Shown: piece after piece, positions 45,070-57,509 of the stretch
Layout: every line of letters begins with the position of its first letter
How positions within the stretch are numbered: position 1 is the stretch's first letter
NCBI GenBank assembly: GCA_009617715.1
Contig: VTFK01000592.1
Span: 143,260-207,259, forward strand
Direction of reading: 5' to 3'
Length of the DNA stretch: 64,000 nucleotides
Source: Plectrocnemia conspersa
Lineage: Eukaryota; Arthropoda; Insecta; Trichoptera; Polycentropodidae
Translations under genes and position numbers: made by a program
Notes under the pieces: generated by a model
Databases searched by the model: none
Seen by the model: only the letters and a program-made list of their open reading frames with translations
What the model was told of the DNA's origin: nothing

Positions 45070-47125
45070 ATCCTCCTAGGGTGTGATGTGCAAAAAATTA
45101 ACGAGAAATTTGAATACTATTTGATTAATAATAAACACAAACCCTTCGTTGTGTGTTCTTTTATTTGTATAAAAGGTCGAAGATAAATATTAATACGCCT
45201 AATTTGTGAGACCTTAGCGAGAAATGTTTCAAAAGGGTTTGGGCGTTAATTTATTTAGTTATTTATTTAACGGCGTTTTACACTCGACGATTAAACTTGA
45301 ACGTTCCGAGTAACGTGAAACTTTCTTTAAGGATGTTAGCGTTTATATAAATAAGTAATTTATAGTATTTAATTAAATCAATATAATGTTGCACGAAAGT
45401 CTATATTTTACAACTATATATACATATATTCCAATCTTTTTCAATTCGAATATGTGACATATTTTTTTAAAAAAAAATAAAGAAATCCGCATATTTTAAT
45501 TGAATTCTAAAAATATTTTATTATAAAATATAGATATTTTACTCTCAATTTTTCAGTCATCTGAATTATTTACGGCAACAGTTTAAAACATGAATTTCGT
45601 ATGAATTAATTTTGCATCTGTGTCTCGTCTATATTAGAAAATTATTCAAAACAGGCAAACTCCCAGACTGGAGTCGTCCTCATCGTTAAGCACTCTCGAG
45701 TGTTTTTGCATTATACAGGACGATCGGTTAAGAAGTTTATGTTTAAAAAAATGTTGAGGACAACATATCTATTACTGCTTAAAGACAGTAAACTTTATTC
45801 ACAATAAATTTATTACCATAAACATTTCATAGTCAGTAATTAGTCAGCAAGCGGTTAGTTAAGTTCCAAATGCGATTATTAACTCGTGATAGCGACAGAA
45901 GCAAAACAAATTTATTTATTTATTTATTACATAGTATTTCTTATAAAAATATTTTAAAATAAATTTTTACATAGTTCCTTCATTACGTTTCTAGCAATAA
46001 ATGTATTGCTTAAAATACTATGATTCAGTCAAAATATAATATATAATATAATATAAAAAATACATTTTATTATTTACTGACCGTTTAATGAAATTGCTGA
46101 CCAACATCAATCCCGACAAAACAGGCCATATTTAATTTGTAAAAAACAGATTAAAGAGTCTTATTAAATAAATATATTTAAAATTAAACGTACAGTATTT
46201 GTGTATGAAAGTAGTTTTTAATGTAAATTTAGTACGGCCGTTTTCAGCCTTATATATATTGGGGGAAGTGTCTGTCTATTCTAAATTTTGATTGTCTGTC
46301 TAATGCAATAATTTTGGATAGAAAAAGACTATTTGTTATTTTTTAATAAAAATCTTGTTAGATAAAACAATGGTTCAAATATTGTTGATATCGGAAATAG
46401 TATAATTTTATAGAATGTGGGTCCGAGGAACATTTAGTACCTTTCGTCGCATTCCATCGCATTATGCATCGACCCTTTGGCTTTTTCCAGGCTCAAAGAC
46501 TACCACCTGTTTAGATATGCAATCGTTTGTATAACACCTGTGCTCATAAGTCAACCCTCCTATAGCGTAATATTACGCTATAGGGGACTAGGAACCCATA
46601 CATAATTTGAGGTTAGATTCTTGAACTGTATTTTGTGAATTTAACGAAATCAGGAAATCAAACTTTTTCCCATTTTTTATATATTAAATGACCTTGTATT
46701 TAGTTTGTAAACAAGATTACGTGCCCTATGTTTTTATTGCGATTTTAATGTATAGAAGAATAATTGTGATAAGTTAACTCAGATTTATTGACCTAACATT
46801 TAAAATTTTTGGCTTCGGGTATTTTTTCGAATCGGTGTTGAACATTTAAGTTGTAAATACATATTTTAATACTAAATAGTGGAAAATATAGAGAGTTAAA
46901 AATAAGAAAATGAAAAAAAAAATATTTCTTAACTCTTTACATTTATTTAGTAAGCTTAGCGTACATTAAAATAATGTTTTTACCATATGCATTAATTTAA
47001 AACAGATAACAATAGATAAAATAGTTTAAATAACGCTTGTTATTAATTTAACTATATATTTGAGACTATAACTTAAATAAAGGCAATGAAATTGAAATTA
47101 ATTTCTCAATTAAATAATTAAGTTA
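45070..47125. other. AT-rich DNA with a perfect palindrome
   Basis: A perfect 26-bp palindrome (46559-46584) is centred on GCGTAATATTACGC. A short (ATTT)n run lies at about 45909-45928. A GC-richer patch spans 46420-46600. No coding signal. Confidence 0.45.
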
Positions 47126-47131
47126 AGTTGC

Positions 47132-47627
47132 TTAACCTCTTGAGTAGTGAATTAATTTATACACATTTGCTAATTTGTAGTGAACACATGAGTGAGTTAA
47201 TTTTACGTTATTTTCCATAATAATTTCTGTTGTTATTTATTAATTATTATTTTATATTTGATTTAAAGTATATTGTATAAAAAAGACAGTGAATCTACGT
47301 TTAATTGCTATGTATTTTTTAATATTTATTTAAACCCTTTTTTGTTACTAAATTTCGTTAATTTATTTCACATATTTATTGAAAATTATTTAGCTTTTTA
47401 GCTGATTTTTCAATATTTTCAATATTTTAAATAAAATTATAATATAATATTTTTTGCTATGTTAATTTATTTCGTATTATTTTCTAAATTAATCATTTAT
47501 TTTTTTTAATAAAAAAAAATATTATATGATTTTTATGTTCTTTTTATTTATTATTTCTTTAGTTATATATGTAAATCTATAGCTATCGACCACCGTACAT
47601 GTACGGCGATATTTCTCAAGGGGTTAA
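47132..47627. mobile_element. TTAA-flanked piggyBac-like element
   Basis: About 496 bp with TTAA at both ends. Left reads TTAACCTCTTGAGTAGTG and the complement of the right end reads TTAACCCCTTGAGAAATATC. A perfect 14-bp palindrome CCGTACATGTACGG (47593-47606) sits inside the right end. The interior is very AT-rich without a frame. The similar TTAACCCCTTGAGG-x...-ACGTACGTG at 58408 suggests a family. Confidence 0.55.
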
Positions 47628-47929
47628 GCACACCTAATTCGGTTTTTGGGTTACGGTAAAAAAGCCAAACCCTACTTTAAAAAGTAACATATTTATTACA
47701 ATCAAAGACGATATTTTTGCTCTTTTTAGATGTTTTGTGATGTCATTTAAGTTTAAAAAAATCGCGTTTTACTAAACTTACGTCTTTAGTTTGAAGAATG
47801 ACAGCATATAAATACAATAATGATTGATTTTGAAAAGAAAACTTGCTGAATCATCCTGTATCACATACATAAACATTACTCTCAACGTTTTCTCCACTTT
47901 GTATTCCCTAAGGCAGCTCGATGGGAAGA

Positions 47930-48400
47930 ATTTAAATTTTCATATTGTCCCATCTAGATTTTCCATTTGGACTGCATACGGAATTCGTTCGATTAGGAAT
48001 CCTATAAGAAGAGCAGTACGTTTGAGGGTACGGAAGATATTCCATCGCAATCCCGGGATTCCATGAATTCCCAAAAAGCCTACTCGGAATGCGACAGGGC
48101 CGGCTGTGCGAGGCTTACAGAAAGACCGGGCGTCGGATTCCGCGGCGTGTTAATAACGAAAAATCCACCGCAAACAAACGTCGAGCGCAAAATTTTCATT
48201 TGCGAAAGGACGCCCCGGACATAATTATGAGGGTTAACCCTTGAAATAGCCCTATGAGTACGATGTTTGCTTGGCCTTTGAGACTTTGATGTGCGATGGA
48301 TGTGTAATCGAGCAGAGCCGGCTCAACTTTTGGGTCAAAGTCAATATTGAGCTTTGTACGTCGCGGGAAAAATGCCAAGGGCGATATCTGTATTTTATAA
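47930..48400. other. GC-richer unique island
   Basis: CpG-containing block. It includes a TTAACCCTTGAAATAGCC at 48234 that resembles a TTAA-transposon left end, but no partner was found. Frames of 80 and 60 codons lack motifs. Confidence 0.3.
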
Positions 48401-48409
48401 TATATTTAC

Positions 48410-51400
48410 GGGAATGTTGAAAATAATATTTTTATGTGAAACATCTCATGCACACTTGGATCAAAGTTTGATTTGTTCCTTTACGTGCTGAAGGTAATGA
48501 ATCAAATATCAAGTTGTATGAGTTTCTTCGGTAACAAAGAGGTGTAATGGGCGAGTTTCACATATTGAATTTGAGTTGTGCTAGTATTTTTGGCAATTGG
48601 TCTTACATTTTCAATAACAATCTAACACGAACTTCAACCAAACTTTTAGTTGAACAAACCGCAAAAGCGAAATCTATCGGCAAATATAAACAAAACTTTT
48701 GCAAAGGGATTCTAACTGTATTTAACAATTTGTGGCTACGAAAACTGTGCAAAAGTATATAGTATTAAGGTGATTTAATATAGACAATTATTATAATAAT
48801 TCATATGTATGTAAAAACAATATTATATATTTATATTATATTTTAGTATAGGACTTTGCAAATTATAAAACAAATATATACAGTGTGATGTTAATGATTT
48901 TATATTCATTTTTGCTTTCAAAATATATTTTATAATGAGTTAAAGATGTCAAAAATGTGTCCTAATGAACTATTTATTTATAGATCGTATTTATTTAATA
49001 TATTGATATTAACTTTTTATTTTCTTTGCATTTTAAAAATATTTTAGGAATACAAAAAAATGTAATAAAAAAATTTAGCTCTTGAACATTGAAAACTTAT
49101 ATTTTAAATTGTCAATAATCTTTATTTAAAAAGTTTTTCTTTGCATTTTTAATAAATAAAATAGCACAAAAAATCGTAACTATTTGAGAAGATGTCTATT
49201 TAAAGATATAATTAAGGTTATGCTTCAGAGGAGTTCAAAAAGTTTTAATTTACTGGGAAATTTATGCATATTGAAGTTTTATATGATATTTTTAATAATT
49301 GATATTTAATAAAATTACTAAATTTTTTTTATGTATTATTTAAATTTTAATGTAAAAAAATTACTAATAGAACGAATATTCACTAAATAAAATAATAAAA
49401 GCATTAAAACGATACAAATATAAGCAATATAAACATATAATGTATTAAAATATTATTATATTAAGAGGTTTTTAATAACTTTTTCTCATTAAATAAAAGT
49501 CATACTTAGTTTTTATTTACATATACTTCATAATTATTAACCAAAATGACATAATAATATTTTCTTAAATTATATTCGTATCGATATTTTATATTTTAAA
49601 TAGATCTATTATATCAAAATACTAATAAAAGTCCAAAGCATGTCATTCAATAGAAATAATGTCTACTAATTTATCAAAGATTATATTTATTCAAAACACA
49701 GAGCATTAAAAAAGAAAAGTACAAATAAAAAAAACAGTTTTCAGCTTCCCTATATTTTTATCTCCAGAGAGATATATTTTGCACTGTATTTTTCTAGAAT
49801 TCTCGAGAAGTCACTGCTTATCTTACATATGTACATAGATATATATTTCTTGCCTTAAATTCTTATATATGAATAAAACTTAAACTCAAATATTAAAATA
49901 AAACTTATGTACATTATGTATAATACAAATACTGAGTATACAAAATTATTTTATATACATATAATAAATTAAAAGTAATGTTTTAGAAAATATAATGCCT
50001 TTAACATTGAGAAATTTCACTTATTTAGAGTAATTATTCGAGTGTCATTCTGATCTTTGTGTCAGAGGTGTGTATTTTGCTATAAGACAAAAAATTGTTG
50101 ATAATAAATATTGTGCATCAATTTGATTGTATGGTTATGATAGAGTATATTTAAAGTTCTGTTTTTCGTGTCGTCTTTGAAGAGCGGTGAACTCTGAATT
50201 CCGCATGTTAATCTCGATTAGGATTGTCGCGAAGAGGGAAGCAGCTGCTTATTAGATATTGATTGGCGGTTCCACGTGATTTAAAGTTTATATATGTCGC
50301 AACGGTAGCTAATTTTATTATAAATTTGTAGCATAGAAAGGGTTAACTCGTTCCTATTATTATTTATTCTGTCATGAGGCCCTGTGTATATCATAAAATT
50401 ATTTTGTCGCTTAGTTCCCTGAATATTTCAATCACATCTGCATTTAATTTCCACACATTGTTTTTAATAAGTTTCTATAAAAATATGTAGTAGTGCTATT
50501 GTAAAATCATGTTTTAAAATAAATCAAATGATATTTAATTGAAAATAAATACTAAACAAGTAATCGAAATAAATTGGATAATAAAAATAAAGTTCACTTA
50601 CATTTATACTTATAAATATGCTTGTCATTGAAAATGGCAACTACGATATTTTTATATAAAATAAAATACGAATAGTACCCGAGAGATAAATTGTAAGGTT
50701 TCGCTTCGAATACCATTGAGAGCCATTTTAAACCTATGTGTCTGGAAGATCTGTATATATTATAGATGAATCATATTCTATCAGTTTGAATTTATGAGTA
50801 AATATAATAAGCATATTGTTATATAGAACATATTTTAATAAAGTAAAATATTTACTACGATAGCTCCTTGATATAAATTATATTTTGTCGTAAAATAGCG
50901 TGCTAATTGAAAGCTCGCGTTCGATCGGGAGCTTAATTGTTTTATCATTTCTCAATCTTTGTTTCACGCACTTTCTTAATAAAACTCGGAAATAAAATAC
51001 TTTTATTACGCAATTAAATATGGCCACAGAATAAACTTCCTTCAGTAATTTGTTAAATTGAACAAGAACAAAGTTTACGTCCTAAAAATGCCTTTCTGAC
51101 AAGGTAATTCCCTAAAAGGACGAAGCGCTTCAAGCGCATTTTTTTACACAAAATTACCATAAATAATACACGTCTATTATAAGCGCAAAAACAACGAAAT
51201 ATTACAGATTTATAAAAACAAGAAGCGTAAAATGTATCACGTGCAATAAAGAATATTTATCATTGAAATGTCGCTACAGTCTCAAATTTTATTGCGTGCT
51301 ATAAAGTTATACGAAATATGTATGGAATGGTCTGAAAGTTTTAAAACATTCTGTTTCTTAGATATAAAAAAATTGCGTTAAAGCCGTTTCTGTATTTTAT

Positions 51401-52300
51401 ATTTATATATAATTTAAAATCAATATATCGAACCAAATACATTAACTCCTGCTGCTTGCACTAACAACACTTCTAAAAGTTTCAAAACTATGAACGTTTT
51501 AATCCAGTTAACCCATGGCTAATGTGAATAGCTATATGCTTTACTCACACACATGTACCTGATTGTGCATATGAAATTATTAGCGGTATAATTAAACCCG
51601 ACCGTTTTGGGACAGGCAACAATTTAACTTGAGCAAATAATCAAAACTCTGAACGAACACAGTACAAACATTCATACGAGCGTTTGTTTATGTGTTTTGT
51701 TCATTGGTGTATAAAACGTTTGTTGGCATCGTATTTAACATTTTCAATTAAATTTTATAAAATGCAAAGCTATTGAGATATTAAAAATTCATGATAGCTT
51801 CTTGTGCCGTTGTTACCTCAGCAATATAATTTAAATCGAGGTGGGAAATTGACGGTGGGTCGTTGTTGGAAAATATGTAAAGAAAAATTTAATCAGACAA
51901 GGCAAACATTCGTGACGGAAAGCGCCTACCTTTGACGAGAAGAAAGCCATTTGACACTTTTCGATTAGTGCTTTTTAATAGGTACGTTATTAAATATTTT
52001 CGTGTGATGCATGTTATCGGTTAAGAGAATAGAATCTATATTAATATTGAATTAACTATTTTTATCTGAACTTAATATATATAACGTTTAAAGCTTTCTT
52101 TGTATTTCATAATACCACAGAACATAGCTTTGTATTAAACTCATAGCCAACTCTTGAGAGTTGTTCTACATCAGTGAACGTCAGAGTTTCCATTTTTTAT
52201 CTAAAATACACGCACGCTGGACTCACACAATCACACGTTAGGAGTTACTATGATATTACATTTATATATTTTTATTTAATTTGTGCGAAATATTTACTTT
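48410..52300. other. AT-rich DNA with two small islands
   Basis: GC-richer patches lie at 50160-50290 and 50890-51250. A right-end-like AGAAAGGGTTAA ends at 50344 without a partner. From 48780 to 50040 the sequence is extremely AT-rich. No gene, RNA or repeat pair was supported. Confidence 0.35.
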
Positions 52301-52309
52301 TATATTGAT

Positions 52310-52825
52310 GAGTCACTTATTATATGTAAGTGCTGTGTTGATAGGGTTTGGCAAATATATTTATATATGATTTTAATTTTAAATGTTTGGAGTTTACCTA
52401 AAAGTGCAACCAGCTCAGAAATATTTCGAGTCATTAACGAATATTTTATAAAACACGGTTTAGATTAAAGGCGGGTTATTAGTTTTGCGAGTTATTAATC
52501 TTTACACTTTTCTTTCTGAAAATGATCGGCATATTGGATATTTATGGGTGGTAGATCCGTTTATTAATTTCTATTGTTCTGAAAATAGTCACTCACGTTA
52601 TTTCAGGAAAATTCATTAATTAAATTATCGTGCAATTTAACTTTTAAAGATTGAGAATGAATCATTAGATGTTTTTTGATCAAAATGGATGATAATGAGG
52701 AATATTCGGAATTGAGTGAAAGAGCTATTAAAATATTGCTGCCATTTTAAACAACTTATCTTTGTGAACAAATATTCTTGAAAATGGTGTCAATACCAAC
52801 TAAACATAGAAATCTAAAATATTGT
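52310..52825 (+). pseudogene. hAT relic 3 (ZBED5/EPM2AIP1-like)
   Basis: Plus-strand translation gives SLPKSATSSEIFRVINEYFI then KHGLD (52390-52465), matching LP-x-x-TTG-x-DIF-x-x-x-x-EYF. After a deletion and frameshift it gives LWVVDPFINFY (about 52545), then ELSERAIKILLPF, a stop, TTYLCEQIF and VSIPTKHRNLK (52709-52818). The last match the hAT dimerisation signature ALKILLPF-x-TTYLCE-x-x-FS ... KTK-R-RL. The catalytic DGA segment is lost. It differs in retained parts and strand from the 38-39 kb copy. Confidence 0.82.
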
Positions 52826-53048
52826 TTGTTAGAGTACGCTCGGTATAAGGATGACGGTTTGTTATTGTGTGCGTGTACATGTATATGAGAGGGAGAAGCG
52901 GTGTAGCGTGTACTTCGTTGTCTCGCTTTCTCTTTTAAGGACAGTCGCTGATTCGTCAACGCTGGTATTCGTCATTAAAGTGCAGTGTGGCACAGAAGTT
53001 CGATCTTCTCTAGTGATTTATTTTAAATAATTTTGGGTTGATATTGGT

Positions 53049-53161
53049 TTAACCCATATATGCCCACTGTCCTATGGGTATATCACTAAACTCGTGCCAC
53101 TGTTTTTTATGTATAAATGAAATTTTAAGAGAAAAAACTTTCTTGGGCATATCTAGGTTAA
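53049..53161. mobile_element. Short piggyBac-like MITE
   Basis: A 113-bp element with TTAA at both borders and 18-bp ends: TTAACCCATATATGCCCA on the left, and TTAACCTAGATATGCCCA as complement of the right. It contains ACTGTCCTATGGGTATATC and no coding sequence. The ends begin TTAACC, as in piggyBac relatives. Confidence 0.78.
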
Positions 53162-53439
53162 TTGATATCAAGGCTTCAAATATACACTGTAAGTTATTCG
53201 TTCTCTCACCCGTGGATTAAAATATTTTAATTATGTTTTCATTAATCCGTACGTTGTTGGTTTTTTTACACTATTCTCTGTAAGGCTTAAAAAAGTTATT
53301 ATTCTTATCGTTACGCCAATGATTATTTTTTAATTTATTCAATAGATTCTAATGATTTAATAGATTAGTCGAGCCATTAAAGAATCTGCGAATAATTTCT
53401 TTTAAATTTCTTTTAATGTTAAGTGACGAGAGGGAGAGA

Positions 53440-53600
53440 GATAATGATATAGTTTTTCGCAAACTAAGATAGAACGAGTAGCTCGGTCCAATTTCAGTAT
53501 GCGCGTAGGCGTCCTATGGTTAACACGCACGTCGAGTGCTGCATCGTGGTCACGTGGTCAAGTTATAATACCACATGCTTATCGGGGACTTCAACAGACT
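53440..53600. promoter_or_regulatory. GC-richer patch with E-box
   Basis: A compact unique island carrying a canonical CACGTG E-box at 53551-53556 within TGGTCACGTGGTCA, and CACGCACGTCGAGTG just upstream. Regulatory function is inference. Confidence 0.3.
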
Positions 53601-54049
53601 CTTACTGACATTTTTAAATATTTTAGGATACCAAAAGGGATTAATTATATTTTTGATAGTATATTCTTCTAACAGATATCGTTATTATTTTTTTTTCATA
53701 TAAAATTAAATAAAAAAACAATAATTAGTAGTACTTGATTTTGTTAAGAAAAATCGTTTCGAATATCCTTATGTATTTTTCTACATCGGTTTAAATAAAT
53801 GTCATACCATAACGAATTCTTATTAAAATCGATGGCGACAAATTTTAGGCTAGTCACAGATGTGGTGTTCTTATTCTGAAGTATCATTTTTATGCTTAAT
53901 GGCATTTTGCAAAAGCTGACAAAGATTTTGCGTAAATTGAATATTTACAATCGAAATATTTCACTGATGTTGTATTGGTGATTGACCACACAAACTTTTA
54001 TAATTATCAGTAGCGTAATTTTAATAATATGACAATTTAAAAATTGCGA

Positions 54050-54210
54050 TTATTTGGCATATTTTTCGATCGCGCGCAAATATGCCAGCTGTACATGACA
54101 GCAGCCGCCGTGCGTACGTCATATGACGGCATATGAAATTTGTGGCAGTGTGGCCGCTACTCGGAAGTTGGCGACCTCGGCCAACTTCAGTTGAACTTCG
54201 GTTCGGACAT
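54050..54210. promoter_or_regulatory. GC-richer patch with small palindromes
   Basis: CGTCATATGACG is a perfect 12-bp palindrome at about 54117-54128. AAGTTGGC / GCCAACTT form an 8-bp stem at 54165-54187. The block is CpG-rich and unique. Candidate protein-binding region by composition only. Confidence 0.3.
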
Positions 54211-54419
54211 TATAGTGACTTATTTCTGTATCATACAAATCACTTTTTTCTGTTTTAAATTTAAGACACTGTTTTATCACATTTTGTCTGTTCGTGAATT
54301 CATTGTCATAAAAAGAAACATACTTTAACAATTACAATAAAAAAACTATACTTGATAAACTTTTTTAAAAATTAAATAAACATGTCAGCCCAATTAATCT
54401 CTTATTTCACGAACAACTT

Positions 54420-54845
54420 TTTTTTTTTATTTTACCGCATGCAACCAATTTGTGCGATACGTTCGCATTCGACAATCAGTCAACGTCAATTGCGTTCGGA
54501 GCAAACGCAATTTACATCCGCCAATTTTTTGGCATAGCTAAGAACGTACATATGTATATTTTTAAAATTTATTCTCGATGTATGCTTTTAAATTTATACG
54601 GAAAATTGTTTTCACGTCGAGTGGCGAACCGTCGGTGTCAGACGTCACAACACACATACATATACGCGGAAAACTCCATTGTTAAGCTCGAGCAAAATGG
54701 TTTACATTGTGAAATACAAAGTAAAACAATGCCGTGTTTCGGATGATAAAAAACATTCAATCGCTCGTGTGATATGCTCGCTCGGAAAAATATGAAGTGG
54801 GTACTGGGAAACGGTGGAAAAACGTCAAATGTATTTTGGATGCTA
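54420..54845. other. GC-richer unique island
   Basis: A block with CpGs and a 98-codon plus frame (54450-54746) of unremarkable, motif-free composition. It directly precedes the repeat at 54950. Confidence 0.25.
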
Positions 54846-54949
54846 CATTTTTAATGTAGAATCGACCAGTGTAGTATGTTTGTTTTGTAAGGTAGCTTAT
54901 CAAGTACAAGCAGATTTTATAAATTATTGTATATATTCTCTTTAAAAAA

Positions 54950-55535
54950 CATTATTGTACATTTCGTTTCGGTATCCTTAAATATTTGCTGTTTAACGGA
55001 AAAAAGTTTTTACTTAATATACACACGGCATACTCGGAAGACGGTTGTACACCAAAAAAAAGGAATTTAAATATATTGTTAGTATTTACCATCCATGCTG
55101 ATCGCATCATTCACATCAAGAGATGTGAACAGATTTTTTTTAATACTCCAATGCAATTTTAATATCGATTACACAGAATAAATTATTTGATTTGGTAATT
55201 AATAATTAATATCGATTTAGAAGTAACAAAAAATATTTATTTTTCACTTTTGAAAATATGAATTAAGTAGTTTCTGCTCCTATTATTAATTAGCTGATTT
55301 AATAATAATAAATTATAAAAAATATTATGATGCTTTCAAGTTTACAATGATCGGCACTTCATAAAGTTTCTGTTAATCCTTAGACTCATAGTAGAAACAC
55401 ATTTTTTCTGTCAATAATATTTTGGGACGGGTGAGCTCTTTCACGTGTTTTTACGATAAGCAAATTTATAAATTAAAATTATCCTACGCTCATAGACAAA
55501 AGCAAAACAAGAGTAGTTCTGAAATATTTCTTTGC
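54950..55535 (+). repeat. Unknown repeat family, copy A
   Basis: Matches the reverse complement of 60125-60660 across its length, with roughly 75-80% identity plus indels. Shared landmarks in order are ACATTTCGTTTCGGTATCCT, ACACGGCATAC, ACGGTTGTACAC, GATGTGAACAG, ATCGATTTAGAAGTA, CTCATAGTAGAAACACATTT, GGGACGGGTGAGC and AAGCAAAACAAGAGT. No terminal repeats or long frame are seen, so the class is undetermined. Confidence 0.82.
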
Positions 55536-55539
55536 CATT

Positions 55540-56410
55540 TTTTTACTTTAGTTTCATCACAATATTGAATCTTGTACCGGATTTAAACCATTATTTACTT
55601 TTGAAATTGCAGCAATTGTAAACCAGTAATAAATATTTATATAAACTAAAATTTTAACAAGCATTTTACATTTATAGAGAAGTTCTTGGGAAGAATAATT
55701 TAATGTAGGGTATTCATTAAGAATAAAATATATTTTTTTAGCATAAATATGATCTATATATTGTAAAATATCAATATTTAAGCTCGGTAATTAAAGGGTT
55801 ATTATAAAGCATTACAAATGTTTAATATTTATTTATGAAAATCGTATTCTGATATCGTTATTGGTATACTATTTTATTTATCACAGTATTTTATACGATT
55901 TCCGTCGCAATAAAAAAAATTAAAAGTTTATTATATTGAACTTTTATTTTACTGCTCAAGCTAGGTAGATAATATTTTAATTTTCTAAATCAAATATTTC
56001 TCATTTTCCATTATTATTGAACGTATCAACGATCCAATAGTTATTTTATTGCCATTAATGAAAGTTTTTATTTAATAATACTGTTATTTTTTAAGCTTAT
56101 TATTGAGTTTTGAACGTCTTTTTTTTAATTCACAGTTCGACTTCAAACAAAGAGTTGAAAATTCTTTTATTTCATTTCTGATATCCAAAGTTTGGTATTC
56201 TAATTCTTGTATGAAATATCGTAACATATCTTTTTGTGTTAAAAGTATTTATATATTTTTCCTTCAATTATTTACAAAATTGAATACTTATATATTTTTT
56301 GATGGACCACTTAATACTTACATATTTTACAGCCACATTGCCAAATTGCCAAATTTACTATCATTTATGAGATGCAGTCTAGATACTATGAAATTGATTT
56401 AAATAAACTG
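55540..56410. other. AT-rich DNA, no gene seen
   Basis: A 99-codon plus frame (56103-56402) is rich in F, S and Y and motif-free; probably chance. Confidence 0.35.
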
Positions 56411-56417
56411 TTTATAT

Positions 56418-56540
56418 AAAATACCAAATGAAAATACGCAAAATAGCGCTGTAGAGAAAAAGTATAATTATAGACGCTTTTAAATCACAAATAAAAACAT
56501 TAACCCTTTCCACGCTATGCCCACCATATGATAAACATTA
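56418..56540 (+). repeat. Direct repeat, copy 1
   Basis: The segment with ATACCAAATGAAAATACG, AATAGCG and TAACCCTTTCCACGCTATGC then CCACCATATGAT recurs at about 57418-57500, about 1 kb downstream, same strand. The copy here has about 30 extra bases before TAACCC. TTAACCC resembles a piggyBac-type end, but no inverted partner was found. Confidence 0.7.
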
Positions 56541-56814
56541 TTTAATTTAGTAAACACTTTTGCTAAATCAGCAATTTGACTTAATCATTTTTATTAAGTA
56601 CATTCAAGGATCATAGAAAATATTTATTTATTTTATTTTTCCGTAGATTTTTTTTATTTAGTACATAAAAAATATTTTTTCGTGTTTTAAAACAATATAG
56701 TGTATTTTTAAATAATATTCTATACACTGTCATGTACAAAAAGTCCCAGTGAAAATAAATCTAAAATGGCTTCAAAAACAAGCAATAGAGTTTTGTTCAT
56801 TGTAATGTGCACTG

Positions 56815-56900
56815 GGTCTGTACACTTCATATGGGATTCGAACCCATGTTTTTCAAATTTAAATCACTGTCTATACCATTGGTCTATCGTGTTAGTTTAA
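56815..56900 (-). repeat. tRNA-like SINE fragment
   Basis: On the minus strand an A-box-like TAGACCAATGGTATAGACAG and a perfect B box in ATGGGTTCGAATCCCAT are followed by CATATG. The T-arm folds perfectly, but no anticodon stem or acceptor stem forms, so this is a tRNA-derived repeat rather than a tRNA. B box plus CATATG ties it to 0.1 and 14.85 kb. Confidence 0.5.
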
Positions 56901-56989
56901 AATAGCATACACATTAAAACCTTAACCCTAATATTCAACTGATTTAGAAGTCGAAGAAAGTACACGTTTATCAGATAAAAATAAAGTAG

Positions 56990-57390
56990 GTCAAATTTTA
57001 GCATCCCTTGACAATATTCGAAATCCCTTCGGTTTAATAAGGTCTCGCTTGCCAAAGACCCAATATTTGCCCAACGAAGGCTTCGTCGGTGTGTCTGGGG
57101 GCTTGTATGCAAATCTGGGGTTTCTACGCTTCGGTTCCGAGAGCACAGTAGAAACCATTGTGGTGACACTAAAACGCGCGCGATGAGAAACTTCTATCTG
57201 GATGCATCAGTCAAGTTATAAAACGTGGTCGGAGATTTCGACAAGAGCTGCTCGGATTCTAACAATCGGCTTACCTGACGTATTGAAAGACGAACAAGTA
57301 ACGAAAATTTCTGCTCGCTCAGAGAACTTCGAGATTAAATTTGGACGTTCACTGCCTTCTCTTAGTTTCGCATCTTCGTATATAGGATGC
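56990..57390. other. GC-richer unique island
   Basis: CpG-containing block (AAACGCGCGCGATG at about 57172). Frames of 90 (minus) and 64 codons (plus) have no known motif. Confidence 0.25.
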
Positions 57391-57417
57391 AATTGATTAA
57401 AATGAACTGTTCATTTA

Positions 57418-57500
57418 AAATACCAAATGAAAATATGAAAAATAGCGTTGCAGATAAAAATAACCCTTTCCACGCTATGCTCACCATATGATGAACAGCC
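57418..57500 (+). repeat. Direct repeat, copy 2
   Basis: Partner of 56418-56540, sharing ATACCAAATGAAAATA, AATAGCG and TAACCCTTTCCACGCTATGC, then CACCATATGAT. It immediately follows the island at 56990-57390. Confidence 0.7.
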
Positions 57501-57509
57501 AAGTCGGGT

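Noticed and set aside
46559..46584. TAATATTAC, the nonanucleotide of geminivirus-type origins, at a palindrome centre
   Set aside because: In those origins the nonamer sits in an unpaired loop above a GC-rich stem; here it is itself part of the symmetry, and no Rep-like coding sequence is nearby.
56833..56900. Possible tRNA gene on the minus strand
   Set aside because: A and B boxes and the T-arm are good, but anticodon and acceptor stems do not form; the repeated CATATG after the B box marks it as a SINE.
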